This document shows, piece after piece, positions 1-9,648 of a stretch of 64,000 nt of DNA. Numbering within the stretch: position 1 is the first letter of the stretch; the number at the start of each line of letters is the position of its first letter. The stretch is from Teredinibacter franksiae (lineage in GTDB: Bacteria > Pseudomonadota > Gammaproteobacteria > Pseudomonadales > Cellvibrionaceae). The stretch covers positions 3,174,501-3,238,500 of the forward strand of contig NZ_JACJUV010000001.1 of NCBI RefSeq assembly GCF_014218805.1, given 5' to 3'. The notes below the pieces were generated by a model. It saw nothing but the letters and a program-made list of their open reading frames with translations, did not search any database and was not told the DNA's origin. The position numbers were made by a program, and so were the translations under genes.

Positions 1-73
1 CCTGCAATCTCTACTTTTGGTTGCCCCGTCATGTGGGTACACTAAACGATAAAACTAATTTGGTGCAGAATTC

Positions 74-844
74 GTGAACTTGACCAATGTCTACCCCAGC
101 CTAGAAGGCAAGGTGGTATTGATAACCGGCGGAGCCTCCGGTATTGGCGCAAACATGGTGGAGGCTTTCTGTAGACAGAAGGCCAAGGTCGCATTTATTG
201 ATATTCTTGATGACTGCGCTGAGTGGTTAATCGAGCACACCACCGCCACTGAAAATTGCACAACTCCCCGTTACTACCACTGCGATCTACGCAATATTCG
301 CCTGCTGCAAAAAACCATTGTGGAGGTTCAGGCTGAGCTAGGCCCTGTTAATGTCCTGCTAAACAACGCCGCCGATGACGATCGCCACGACTTCCGTACC
401 GTAGATGTCGACTATTGGGATGAGCGTATTGCGGTAAATTTACGCCACCACTTCTTTGCCTCCCAGGCGGTTTACTCGGATATGAAAGAGATGGGCGGTG
501 GTTCCATTATTAATTTGGGCTCCATGAGTTGGTATGCCACGCAAGGCGGTATGCCAGGCTACACCAGCTCTAAGGCCGCCATTGAAGGGCTCACCCGTGG
601 TTTAGCTCGCGACATGGGGCCAGATAACATCCGTGTGAATACACTGGTTCCCGGCTGGGTAATGACTAAGCGTCAGCTCGAAGACCGCATAGATGACCGC
701 GCGCGGAAAACTATCAGTGAGGCGCAGTGCTTAAAGCAGTTGGTGGTACCGGAGGATATTTCCGCCATGGCCCTGTTTCTGGCCTCTGACGACTCCCGCA
801 TGTGTACGTCCCAGCACTTTATCGTTGATGGTGGCTGGGTTTAG
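74..844 (+). CDS. SDR-family NAD(P)-dependent oxidoreductase, probable sugar dehydrogenase
   Basis: Classical short-chain dehydrogenase of 256 aa. The nucleotide-binding glycine motif TGGASGIG is near residue 18, an NNA motif near 96, the catalytic Tyr-Lys pair in YTSSK near 163, and the C-terminus ends in the usual VDGGW. The start is GTG; no ATG gives a full Rossmann fold. It lies about 260 bp upstream of araB in the same direction, so an arabinose- or galactose-type aldose dehydrogenase is a reasonable inference, but the substrate cannot be read from sequence. It may belong to an operon that begins left of the window. Confidence 0.85.
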   Translation: MNLTNVYPSLEGKVVLITGGASGIGANMVEAFCRQKAKVAFIDILDDCAEWLIEHTTATENCTTPRYYHCDLRNIRLLQKTIVEVQAELGPVNVLLNNAADDDRHDFRTVDVDYWDERIAVNLRHHFFASQAVYSDMKEMGGGSIINLGSMSWYATQGGMPGYTSSKAAIEGLTRGLARDMGPDNIRVNTLVPGWVMTKRQLEDRIDDRARKTISEAQCLKQLVVPEDISAMALFLASDDSRMCTSQHFIVDGGWV

Positions 845-1002
845 TACTCAGCTCCATTGAGGTGTCCACTAGTCTTTCTCTTGCCCCGCCGCATTTTTTA
901 AGCCTTTGCAAACGTTGTAAGTGCTTGAAAGCTAAAGATGTATACTTGAATCAAACTTAGCCGATGCTATTAGTCCTATAGCGAAATTGGGCGCGGAAAC
1001 AT

Positions 1003-1050
1003 TTGACACTGCTCCAATCAGTCAGGGATTATATTATAATACAATATAAT
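1003..1050 (+). promoter_or_regulatory. candidate araBDA promoter and operator-like palindrome
   Basis: A TTGACA hexamer lies at 1003-1008 and an AT-rich block at 1028-1050. The block is an inverted repeat: ATTATATT (1028-1035) and AATATAAT (1043-1050) around a 7-bp spacer, and it contains TATAAT at 1035-1040. The 26-bp distance between TTGACA and that TATAAT is too long for a normal sigma-70 promoter, so the true -35 may lie elsewhere or an activator may be needed. The 12-mer TATTATAATACA (1032-1043) recurs in the divergent GH43 intergenic region, which hints at a common regulator or simply at shared -10 sequence. Confidence 0.4.
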
Positions 1051-1108
1051 GGGTTGCCGGCTTCCTCGTTGTGGTCTGGTCGAATACCGTATCAGGTGGG
1101 TTTTCTCT

Positions 1109-2776
1109 ATGACTTCATATGCATTAGGTCTGGACTACGGCAGCGATTCTGTTCGCTCGCTTCTAGTCGATGTTACAACTGGCGAAGAAGTGGCAACGCG
1201 AGTGGTCTACTACCCGCGATGGTCGAAGGGGTTGTATTGCGACCCGGCTGCGGATCAGTTTCGCCAGCATCCCCTCGATTACCTCGAAAGCCTGCAGCAG
1301 GTTGTGTCTGGTCTTTGGCGGGATGCCCCGGCCGGAGCCGCCGAAAAGGTTATAGGCATTAGTTTTGATACTACAGGTTCAACCCCGGTAGCCGTGGACG
1401 AAGAAGGTGTTGCGCTTGCGCTTAAGCCCGAGTTCGCTGAAAACCCGAATGCCATGTTCGTGCTCTGGAAAGATCACACCGCCGTGGCCGAAGCGGCTGA
1501 AATTACCGCTGCCGCCGAATCGGCTAGTGAAAATTATCTTAAGTACGAAGGTGGTATCTACTCCTCGGAATGGTACTGGGCCAAAGCGTTGCACGTATTG
1601 CGTGAAAGCACCGAAGTACGTGCGGCCACTTATTCCTTTGTAGAACACTGCGACTGGATGTCGGCCATCCTTACCGGCACAACTCACCCCAAAAGCTTCC
1701 GCATGGGCCGCTGCGCCGCAGGTCACAAGGTTATGTGGCACGAAAGCTGGGGCGGTTACCCACCTAATGAATTCTTTACCGGTATCGACCCATTACTGGA
1801 CGGCCTGCGTGACACGCTGCCCGCCGATACCTTTAGTTCCGATCAAAAAGTTGGCGAACTCACCGCCGAATGGGCCGAGAAACTAGGGCTGCCCGTTGGA
1901 GTACCGGTTGGCTTTAGTGCCTTCGACTGTCATATGGGTGCCGTTGCGGCAAAAGTTAGCCCAGGCGTGCTCACCAAAATTATGGGCACCTCTACTTGCG
2001 ATATTACTGTAGCCAGCTACGAAGACGTGGCCGATAAGTGCATAAAAGGCATTTGCGGTCAGGTGGATGGCTCTGTTGTCCCTGGAATGGTTGGGTTGGA
2101 AGCCGGGCAGAGTGCTTTCGGAGACCTTTATGCCTGGTACAAAAAATTACTTAGCTGGCCCGCTAAAAATATTATTGCCAATAGTCGCGCGCTGGATGAT
2201 GCCACCAAAGAACAGCTACTGGCAGAACTCGACGACCAAATGCTTATTCAGTTAAGTGAGCAAGCAATTAAGCTTGCGCCCGGCGAAGCCGGTATTACCG
2301 CGCTAGACTGGGTTAACGGTCGCCGCACACCGGATGCCGATCAAACGGTGGCCATGGCCTTGGCCGGTTTAAAAATGGGCACCGACGCACCGCAAATCTT
2401 CCGTGGTTTAGTTGAAGCGACGGCGTTTGGTGCACGCGCTATTATTGAACGCTTCCGTGAGCAGGGTGTTGCGGTTAACTCGGTTGTAGCTATTGGCGGT
2501 ATTTCGAAAAAATCCGATTTTGTTATGCAGGTCTGCGCGGATGTGTGGAACTGCAAAATCGAGGTGCTGGAGAGCGAGCAGAGTTGTGCTTTAGGCGCCG
2601 CTATTTTTGCCGCAACCGTTGGCGGTGCTTTCGCAACAGTCGCCGACGCGCAAGCCGTGATGGCTTCAAAAGTGTGTCAGTCTTATGAACCTAACGCAGA
2701 GCACGCGAGTGTTTACGATAGTCTGTACGCCCGTTATCAGAAGCTGGGCGGTTTTGTGAATGGAGGTTTGGCGTGA
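1109..2776 (+). CDS. araB: L-ribulokinase
   Basis: FGGY-family kinase, 555 aa, phosphorylating L-ribulose to L-ribulose 5-phosphate. The N-terminal FGGY ATPase half begins GLDYGSDSVR, and the C-terminal half carries the nucleotide-site glycines (IGGISKKS, near residue 470). Length matches AraB. ATG at 1109 is chosen because the upstream in-frame extension adds 20 residues with no homology before the conserved MTSYALGLDYG start. The stop overlaps the araD start (GTGA), so the two are translationally coupled. First gene of araB-araD-araA. Confidence 0.95.
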   Translation: MTSYALGLDYGSDSVRSLLVDVTTGEEVATRVVYYPRWSKGLYCDPAADQFRQHPLDYLESLQQVVSGLWRDAPAGAAEKVIGISFDTTGSTPVAVDEEGVALALKPEFAENPNAMFVLWKDHTAVAEAAEITAAAESASENYLKYEGGIYSSEWYWAKALHVLRESTEVRAATYSFVEHCDWMSAILTGTTHPKSFRMGRCAAGHKVMWHESWGGYPPNEFFTGIDPLLDGLRDTLPADTFSSDQKVGELTAEWAEKLGLPVGVPVGFSAFDCHMGAVAAKVSPGVLTKIMGTSTCDITVASYEDVADKCIKGICGQVDGSVVPGMVGLEAGQSAFGDLYAWYKKLLSWPAKNIIANSRALDDATKEQLLAELDDQMLIQLSEQAIKLAPGEAGITALDWVNGRRTPDADQTVAMALAGLKMGTDAPQIFRGLVEATAFGARAIIERFREQGVAVNSVVAIGGISKKSDFVMQVCADVWNCKIEVLESEQSCALGAAIFAATVGGAFATVADAQAVMASKVCQSYEPNAEHASVYDSLYARYQKLGGFVNGGLA

Positions 2777-3465
2777 GCCGTTTTACCGAATTAAAGCGTG
2801 AAGTTTATGAAGCTAACATGGAGCTGCATACGCGCAACTTAGTGATTTACACCTGGGGCAATGTATCGCAAATAGATCGCGATGCTAGCGTTATCGCCAT
2901 TAAGCCTTCCGGTGTACCTTACGAAGATTTAAAGCCCGAACACATTGTTATTGTGGATATGGAAAATACGATTGTTGAAGGTGATATGCGCCCGTCTTCC
3001 GATACCAAAACCCATACCCATTTGTATCGTCATTTTGAATCTATTGGTGGTGTAACGCATACCCACTCTAGCTATGCGACTGCGTGGGCGCAGGCGCAAA
3101 TGGGCATTCCCTGCTTTGGCACTACCCATGCCGATTTTGCCTATGGCGAAGTGCCCTGCACGGCGGTGATGAGTGATGAGCAAATCCAGCGCGATTACGA
3201 AGAAGAAACCGGTGTGCAAATTACCGATGCCTTTGCGGTTATAAACCCCGAGGAAGTGCCGATGGTTATTGTTGCCGGTCATGCGCCTTTCACGTGGGGC
3301 AGTAATGCTGCCAAGTCCGTGTACCACGCCGTAGTATTGGAAGAAATGGCGAAGATGGCGTACTTAACAAAAACACTCGATCCTAGTCGTGCGCCATTAA
3401 AGCAAGCGATTATCGATAAACACTATATGCGCAAGCATGGAAAGAATGCGTACTACGGTCAGTAG
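2773..3465 (+). CDS. araD: L-ribulose-5-phosphate 4-epimerase
   Basis: Class II aldolase/epimerase of 230 aa converting L-ribulose 5-phosphate to D-xylulose 5-phosphate, the entry point to the pentose phosphate pathway. The zinc-site histidines are visible in THTHSSYAT (near residue 97) and in the later GHAPF (near 167). The substrate-binding TWGNVS segment is near residue 28. The GTG start overlaps the araB stop by 4 nt; the reading frame leaves no better start. araA follows after 32 bp. Confidence 0.95.
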   Translation: MSRFTELKREVYEANMELHTRNLVIYTWGNVSQIDRDASVIAIKPSGVPYEDLKPEHIVIVDMENTIVEGDMRPSSDTKTHTHLYRHFESIGGVTHTHSSYATAWAQAQMGIPCFGTTHADFAYGEVPCTAVMSDEQIQRDYEEETGVQITDAFAVINPEEVPMVIVAGHAPFTWGSNAAKSVYHAVVLEEMAKMAYLTKTLDPSRAPLKQAIIDKHYMRKHGKNAYYGQ

Positions 3466-3497
3466 ACAGCGTTTGACCGATTTTTGAGAGGCTAGAT

Positions 3498-5000
3498 ATG
3501 AAGAATTTTGAAAACAAAACGGTTTGGTTTGTTACCGGTTCACAGCACCTGTACGGGCCAAAAACCCTGCAACAAGTGGCTGAAAACAGCCAGGAAATTG
3601 CGAATGGTTTAAGTTCCTCTTCGCTTTTGTCTGCGCAGATTGAAGCAAAAGGCATTGTTACAACACCCGAAGAAATTTTAAAAGTCTGTCAGCAGGCCAA
3701 TAGCGATGATAATTGTGTTGGTTTAATTCTGTGGATGCATACTTTTTCACCCGCAAAAATGTGGATTGCCGGGTTAAGCGTATTAAATAAGCCCTACCTG
3801 CATTTACACACGCAGTTCGGTGCGGCTCTTCCCTGGGCTGACATTAATATGGATTACATGAACCTCAATCAGAGTGCTCACGGTGACCGAGAGTTTGGTC
3901 ATATTGGCACACGCTTACGCCAAGAGCGCAAAGTGGTTGTGGGGCACTGGCAGAAAGAAACTGTACAGAAGCAAGTAGACGATTGGGTTCGCGCGGCTAT
4001 GGGCCTAGCCGAAGCGCGCACCTTAAGAGTAGCCCGTTTTGGCGACAATATGCGCCAGGTGGCGGTAACAGAAGGCGATAAAGTTTCAGCACAAATTAAA
4101 TTTGGTTTTGAAGTGCACGCCTATGGCCTTGGCGAATTAACTGAAGCGTGTGAGCAAGTGTCCGCTGAAGATATCGCTGCACAGATAGAATTGTATAAGC
4201 AAGATTACGATATTGAGGCCGCCGTATTCTCCAACGCGCATCAACTGGAAATGCTGCAAAACGAAGCGCGCCTAGAATTGGCCATGGAGCGCTTTATGCA
4301 AGACAAAGGCTGCATGGCGTTTACCAACTGCTTTGAAAACCTTACCGGTTTAAGCGGTCTGCCCGGCTTGGCCACGCAGCGTTTAATGAGTAAAGGTTAC
4401 GGATACGGAGGTGAAGGTGACTGGAAAACAGCCGCCATGAACCGTATCGTAAAAGTGATGAGCAAGGGCCAGGAAGGCGGTACGTCCTTTATGGAAGACT
4501 ACACTTACGACTTTGGCTCTCCCGATCAGGTATTGGGTGCCCACATGCTTGAGGTTTGCCCTTCTATTGCAGCGGCAAGACCTACTGTGGAAGTGCAGCG
4601 TCACACCATTGGTGTTAAAAAAGACATTGCTCGTCTGCTGTTTACCGGCAAAGCGGGTTATGCCATGAATATTTCGCTTATCGATTTGGGTACGCGTTTC
4701 CGCATGGTTGTTAATGAAGTAGATACCGTAGAGCCACCGGCAGAATTACCTAACCTGCCTGTTGCGAAAGCGCTGTGGCAGCCACGCCCCAACTTAGAAA
4801 TAGCGGCGGCCGCCTGGATTCATTCCGGTGCTGCGCACCACAGCGTGTACACGCAAGGCATTACCTTGGAGCAGTTAGCGGATTTCGTAGAGATGGCCGA
4901 TGTGGAAATGGTTCTGATTGGTACCGATACCACTATTCCAGAGCTGAAGAAGGAGCTTCGATTTAATGCCGTGTATTACCATTTGAATGGCGGTATTTAA
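3498..5000 (+). CDS. araA: L-arabinose isomerase
   Basis: AraA of 500 aa, the normal family length, interconverting L-arabinose and L-ribulose in the cytoplasm. The N-terminus [12 protein letters not shown] is the family hallmark. The [13 protein letters not shown] region carries a metal-binding Glu, the FMEDYTYDF region the second, and HTIG and HSGAAHH the histidines. A gaggc-type ribosome site precedes ATG 3498. Last gene of the operon; the intact arabinose genes end here and degenerate DNA begins about 150 bp later. Confidence 0.97.
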   Translation: MKNFENKTVWFVTGSQHLYGPKTLQQVAENSQEIANGLSSSSLLSAQIEAKGIVTTPEEILKVCQQANSDDNCVGLILWMHTFSPAKMWIAGLSVLNKPYLHLHTQFGAALPWADINMDYMNLNQSAHGDREFGHIGTRLRQERKVVVGHWQKETVQKQVDDWVRAAMGLAEARTLRVARFGDNMRQVAVTEGDKVSAQIKFGFEVHAYGLGELTEACEQVSAEDIAAQIELYKQDYDIEAAVFSNAHQLEMLQNEARLELAMERFMQDKGCMAFTNCFENLTGLSGLPGLATQRLMSKGYGYGGEGDWKTAAMNRIVKVMSKGQEGGTSFMEDYTYDFGSPDQVLGAHMLEVCPSIAAARPTVEVQRHTIGVKKDIARLLFTGKAGYAMNISLIDLGTRFRMVVNEVDTVEPPAELPNLPVAKALWQPRPNLEIAAAAWIHSGAAHHSVYTQGITLEQLADFVEMADVEMVLIGTDTTIPELKKELRFNAVYYHLNGGI

Positions 5001-5151
5001 TCTTTCTATGGTTACCTACTACCTAGGCAGCAGCAAACAATACAGTTGCCTCTTGAAAAAACGATTTAGTCAGAGCCTTATCCCGTTTGATACTTTCTAG
5101 ATACAAAACGGCACAATTCTTTAACGATTCTCTTTTCTTGAGTGGCTTTTT

Positions 5152-6041
5152 TTATGTGCCGATATTTCTCATCTGATTCCATGCTTGTTCATCTGTATTT
5201 AAATCAAGTGCATACGGTGGCAGAAATACCATTTCAATTTTTCCTTTAAGTGTTTGAAGATAGTCCGTGACCTTCTTTGATTTATGTACAGCATGCCCAT
5301 CAACGAGGAGTATGACCGGGTGGTGACGGGATTTTTGAAAATTCTTTAAGCATTCAATACATTTATCGGTATTAAATTTTCCGTCAAAAACGTAATTCCA
5401 AAAGCCGCTTTTATTCGATAGCGTTGAGATCACACTAATTGTTTGCCTTTGACCGCTTGTTGTGACGACGGGCGTCTTCCCTGTTTCACTCCAAGTACGC
5501 TGTAAAGAGTCATTAGAACGAATAGTAGCTTCATTCAACCAAAATATCTCAGCCCCTTTACTTTTTGCGTATGCCCTAACTTTAGGGTAGACGTCGTCAA
5601 CCCATTCTTGCACCGCTTTCTCGTCTGACTCATACGCTCTACGTAGCGGTTTTTGTGGCGTCAAGTCCAATCGATGCAGAATTTTCCCACACCGGAAGTG
5701 CTTAGGGTAACGTCAAATCTTTCAAGAATTAAATCAGCAACAGTTTTGCGTGTCCACAAACCAAAATCATGCTGTCGATGGTCTCTGCCAATTGTCTACC
5801 TTTTTATTTCTTGCTCTTCAAGATCGGATAGCGTCCAGTGCGTGCATTGGGAGCCAGAGCTTCAATCCCTTTTTCGCGCGCCAAACATAGCCAAGTGAAA
5901 ATTGTTCGGCTTCCAAGACCAACTGCGTGTCACTTCGGCCGTTGTTTCACCATCATGTACTCGCTGCACGGTTATCTTGCGAACTAAATGCTGTTCTTCT
6001 GTACTAAGGTTTCTTGCGTCATTTTTCATGACTTCAGCCAT
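5152..6041 (-). pseudogene. IS630-family transposase, frameshifted
   Basis: The C-terminal two thirds (5152-5670) reads as the IS630 DDE domain: a catalytic Asp in LLVDGHAVH, FLPPYALDLN, and a final EQAWNQMR-type Glu region. In most active members the block reads LPPYSPELNPIE; here it is LPPYALDLNTDE. The N-terminal winged-helix part is recognisable from an ATG at 6041 (starts MAEVMKNDARN) but is separated from the DDE part by stops and frame changes around 5670-5930. It lies between araA and a GH127 remnant, so its insertion may have started the decay of this side of the locus. Terminal inverted repeats were not convincingly found. Confidence 0.8.
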
Positions 6042-6085
6042 ACAGGTTTTAAATGAATTGTATTGATTTTTAGTGTCCTGGCAAA

Positions 6086-6660
6086 ATGCACGTCGAGCTA
6101 GAGAAAATGCCCGATAAAACAGTACGCCTGCCGGGTAACGATCTTGCTTTTACGGCCAACGATATCGTCCTGCAAAGCAATACCGGCGAATTGGTGTTGG
6201 AGCCTTTCTTTCGTGCGCCTGATAGCGCCTATGTGCTTTATTGGCCCTAATACAATAAGCTAGATTTGGCAGAGAAAAAAGCCACACAAGCTGCTCATGA
6301 AAAAGCCTTTATGACATTGCAGCAGGCAACGGAAGACAAAGCAGCGCCGAGTGAACAGCAGCCAGAAGCCGATCACTTCTTTAAGGGTGACAACACAGAA
6401 GCCGGTGTGTATAAGGGTCGGCACTGGCGTCATGCGGGTAACGGTTGGTTTAGCTACCAAATGAACGATAAGAAAGCCGAAAAAATATTTTACGCTTAAC
6501 GTACTATGGCTTAGTTTACGGGCGTATCTTCAGTATTTTAATTAATGCCATCGAGCTGGCCGAAGTAACTTTAGTTGAAGGTCATGGCGATATTTTTTAT
6601 ACCGTAGATTACCCGTTAACGGAAAAAGTTCGCGTGTCCATTGCCAAGAGTAAGTTTTAA
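6086..6660 (+). pseudogene. C-terminal remnant of GH127 (DUF1680)-type beta-L-arabinofuranosidase
   Basis: Three reading-frame pieces line up as one protein tail. The first (6086-6250) ends LEPFFRAPDSAYVLYW, like the end of the GH127 core. The second (6266-6499) has QPEADHFFKG then GRHWRHAGNGWFSYQM. The third (to the TAA at 6658) reads YYGLVYGRIFSILINAIELA. These match, in order, the C-terminal beta-domains of GH127 enzymes. There is a stop between pieces 1 and 2 and a frameshift near 6497. The catalytic N-terminal two thirds are absent. The family assignment is by motif recognition from memory. Confidence 0.7.
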
Positions 6661-6744
6661 TTGAAGTTCAAATCTGCAGAGGGTAGTGCAGAGTGTGGTA
6701 TTTATGGTGTTCGGTTGAGGAGTGAATTTCAGCCGGAAGTGAAG

Positions 6745-7439
6745 TGATAGTGGTAGTTTTTGGTGAATAAACGGCGCTTCAATTTGTTGGGGAAAATCGT
6801 TGCCGTTTTCGTCCAATTGAATCTGTCGTTTAGCAATGCTGTACCACTCTTGTGGTTCGGCAGTTTTTGTCCAGCTTGACCATTTTAGGCCACCCCAAAA
6901 AGACCCGAATGCCATCCAGCCGTCGCCTTTTTTGTCGGCAACCACTGCTGGGTCTATGGCGTTCCACCAGTCGCGCTCGGGCATTGACTGAACAATTAGC
7001 CCCTGATCTTCCCAGCGGTAATCGGGGGAGCTGGTATCCAGGGTTTTATTGATCGCAACGCCATACCAGAGGTGTTCTTACCAAAAGCTGAAACGGAGTA
7101 GTAGAGCAGGAATTTCCCGCCTTTTTGAACAATATCCGGTGCCCACAGGTGGCCATTAAAGCCGGGAGCCACCGCTTTTGCCCATTTGGGTTGGGTGTCG
7201 AATACCTTGCCCTCGTGTCTCCAGCTGAGGATATCGAGCGACCTGTAAATCGTTATTCCTCTACCTGTACTAAACGTGTAGTAGCGGTTGCCAGGTTTGG
7301 TCATCACCGGGTCGTGCACATCAATTTGCTTCTCCTAGCTTTAGGAGGCGCCCGTTAGGCTTATAAACAGCAAGCAGGCGACAGACGAAAACCGTGAAGA
7401 CCGGCGCAAGTGCGTTGTATTGCGCTTGTTAAATAACAT
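6745..7439 (-). pseudogene. GH43 endo-arabinanase-like protein, frameshifted and truncated
   Basis: Reading leftwards from ATG 7439: a signal-peptide-like segment (SSVACLLFISLTGA), a stop and frame change, then VHDPVMTKPGNRYYTFSTG with the GH43 catalytic-base Asp. GHLWAPDIVQKGGKFLLYYS follows, then another frameshift near 7060, then WNAIDPAVVADKKGDGWMAFGSFWGG with the Asp of the second GH43 blade, then IEAPFI with the acid Glu. After that the match stops. These blocks are the hallmark of alpha-1,5-L-arabinanases. At least two frame disruptions and loss of the C-terminal half make it non-functional. It is divergent from the next GH43 remnant. Confidence 0.8.
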
Positions 7440-7494
7440 AAAGGCAGTAACCCTAAATTGTGTGTTTGCGGCGGCTTTTTGCTGAAATATATTA

Positions 7495-7525
7495 TGTATT
7501 ATAATAATATTCTTTCTTCGCTCAA
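7495..7525 (-). promoter_or_regulatory. candidate promoter of the arabinanase remnant
   Basis: On the minus strand a TTGAGC hexamer (7525-7520) is followed after 16 nt by TATAAT (7503-7498), in the divergent gap between two GH43 remnants. The -10 sits in TATTATAATACA, identical over 12 nt to sequence upstream of araB. Confidence 0.4.
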
Positions 7526-7585
7526 GTGCTACTGGAGTAATATTTAGCAAATAGCCGCCATAGGTCAGGCTAACAAAGGTACGGT

Positions 7586-8549
7586 ATGACAAATATTTCT
7601 ATTTATTTCAGTAAGTTAGCACTGGTTTTCGCCCTCGGCCTGATATCGGCGTCGGTTTTCTCTCAGGGCGATTATTCTAGCCCGTTGATCAAACAATGGG
7701 CAGATCCGATGATTTACCGCCATACGGATGGCTGGTTTTATTTCATTGCTACGGCTCCGGAGTTCGGTCGTATTGAGCTGCGCCGGTTGAAAACGATTAC
7801 TGGTCTCGCCGAGACAAAGCCCACGGTTATTTGGCGTAAACACGATAGCGTTCCTCAAGTCGCTAACATCCGGCCCCGGAAATTCACTATATTGAAGGCC
7901 TATGGGTCATCTATTACGCCGCCGGGGACAGTGAGAAGCCGTGGCTTATTCGCATGTTCGCGCTGTCCAATGGCCATACCAACCTAATGGCGGGCGAGTG
8001 GCTAGAAGAAGGGCAGATTAAAACTCCTTGGGACAGCTTTGCGCTAGTTACCAGCCCTTTACCTATCAACGGAAGCGTTACCTGTTGTGGGACGAAGCCG
8101 ATGGCTATAAGCCCAAGTAAACGTATAATTCGGCGCTGCTGTTAGCCGAGCTGGAAACACTCACCAAAATCAAATTACCGATTACTGTGCTCAGTGAACC
8201 AGCATTACCCTGGGAAACTATTGGTTACAAGGTGAATGAAGGGCCTTCGGTGATTCAGTGGAATGGCAAACTATTTGTGACCTATTCGGCCAGTGCAACC
8301 GATCACCACTGTGGAATGGGCTTACTCTGGGCAGATAAAAACAACGATATAATGAACGCTAAGACTTGGCATAAATCGCCTGAGCCGGTATTTTTTACTC
8401 ACGGAAAGTTAAAACGATTTGGCCTAGAGCATAATTCTTTTGCGGTAGCGGAAGATGGTGTTACCGACCTAATGGTTTCCCACGCGCGCCTCTACAAAGA
8501 AATAAAGGGCAGCCCGATTTCCGCCAAAATGAAGCAGACTAATCTTTAA
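7586..8549 (+). pseudogene. GH43 exo-arabinofuranosidase-like protein, frameshifted
   Basis: The signal peptide (first ~26 residues, ending SASVFSQ) is intact and is followed by QWADPMIYRHTDGWFYF with the GH43 catalytic Asp. A frame change near 7860 leads to EIHYIEGLWVIYYAAGDS, the second blade. Further disruption occurs near 8045 and a TAA near 8119. From 8187 the frame is open again (NEGPSVIQWNGKLFVTYSAS, with the acid Glu) to a stop at 8549. Full-length family members are single proteins of about 320 residues, so this is the whole gene broken into pieces. It ends 12 bp before galM, probably once one operon. Confidence 0.8.
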
Positions 8550-8561
8550 TTGGACGTTGAT

Positions 8562-9629
8562 ATGAACGCAGTTATTAACAAAGAATCCTTTGGCTGTCTT
8601 ACCGACGGCACGCAGGTGAATTTATACACACTTACGAACAAGCAAGGTATGTGCGCCAAAATCACCAACTTTGGTGGCATTATTGTTGCGCTACACGTAC
8701 CAGATAAAAACGGCAAGCTGGACGACGTGGTGTTAGGGTTTGACAGTGTTACCCCTTATGAAACCGACTCCCCCTATTTCGGTGCACTTATTGGTCGTTT
8801 CGGCAATCGTATTGCCGATGCGTGTTTTGAGTTAGACGGCAAAACTTACGCGCTCGAACAAAACGATAACAGCAACTGTTTACACGGAGGCCATAAAGGT
8901 TTCGATAAAGTGGTGTGGGATGCAAATGTGCGCGAAATGGACGGTGCGCAGGCGCTGGTATTGAATTATCTAAGCCCCGATGGTGAGGGCGGCTTTCCGG
9001 GTAACCTGGATATCACGGTGGTGTATTGGCTAACCGATGACAACGAGCTGATCACCTCTTATCGTGCAACAACAGACCAAGCAACGCCGGTAAACCTTAC
9101 CCAGCATAGCTATTTTAACCTAGCCGGTAGCGGCGATGTGTTAGCCCATGAGTTACACATAAATGCCGAGCAATACTTACCGGTAAATGAAACTCTGATT
9201 CCGTTTGGTTTGAAAGAAAGCGTGCAATACAGTGCCTTTGATTTTCGCACGGCCAAAGCTATAGGGCGTGACATTGAACGCGATAACGACCAGTTACAGG
9301 TTGTTGGCGGCGGTTATGATCACAATTTCATCATCGACAAAAAAGCATCCAAAAGTTTCGAGCTGGCGGCAACTGTGGTTGAACCTCAATCGGGGCGTGT
9401 ATTGGAAGTGTTTACCACCGAGCCCGGTGTTCAACTGTATTCCGGTAACTTTCTGGATGGCACCTTAGAAGGCAAGGGCGGGCAGCGCTACACTAAGCAC
9501 GGTGCTTTTTGCTTAGAACCGCAACACTTTCCAGATTCACCCAACCAGAATCAATTTCCGTCTACCATTTTGCGGCCAGACGATGCCTACCAGTCGCGTA
9601 TGAGCTTTAGGTTCAGTATTCAAAAATAA
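8562..9629 (+). CDS. galM: aldose 1-epimerase (galactose mutarotase)
   Basis: Intact 355-aa mutarotase interconverting alpha and beta anomers of aldoses. Visible motifs: NFGGIIVALHVPD (N-terminal), GRFGNRI, NCLHGGHKGFDKVVWD with a conserved His, THSYFNL-type QHSYFNLAG with the catalytic His (near residue 177), and CLEPQHFPDSPN with the catalytic Glu near the C-terminus. ATG 8562 is preferred to the in-frame TTG at 8550. It is the only undamaged gene between araA and the cassette array, so it may still serve the arabinose pathway. Confidence 0.93.
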   Translation: MNAVINKESFGCLTDGTQVNLYTLTNKQGMCAKITNFGGIIVALHVPDKNGKLDDVVLGFDSVTPYETDSPYFGALIGRFGNRIADACFELDGKTYALEQNDNSNCLHGGHKGFDKVVWDANVREMDGAQALVLNYLSPDGEGGFPGNLDITVVYWLTDDNELITSYRATTDQATPVNLTQHSYFNLAGSGDVLAHELHINAEQYLPVNETLIPFGLKESVQYSAFDFRTAKAIGRDIERDNDQLQVVGGGYDHNFIIDKKASKSFELAATVVEPQSGRVLEVFTTEPGVQLYSGNFLDGTLEGKGGQRYTKHGAFCLEPQHFPDSPNQNQFPSTILRPDDAYQSRMSFRFSIQK

Positions 9630-9648
9630 AAGTAAGTTGAGGCTAGAG

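Noticed and set aside
1003..1362. Plus-strand open frame overlapping the araB start
   Set aside because: Lies in another frame over conserved araB sequence, so a shadow.
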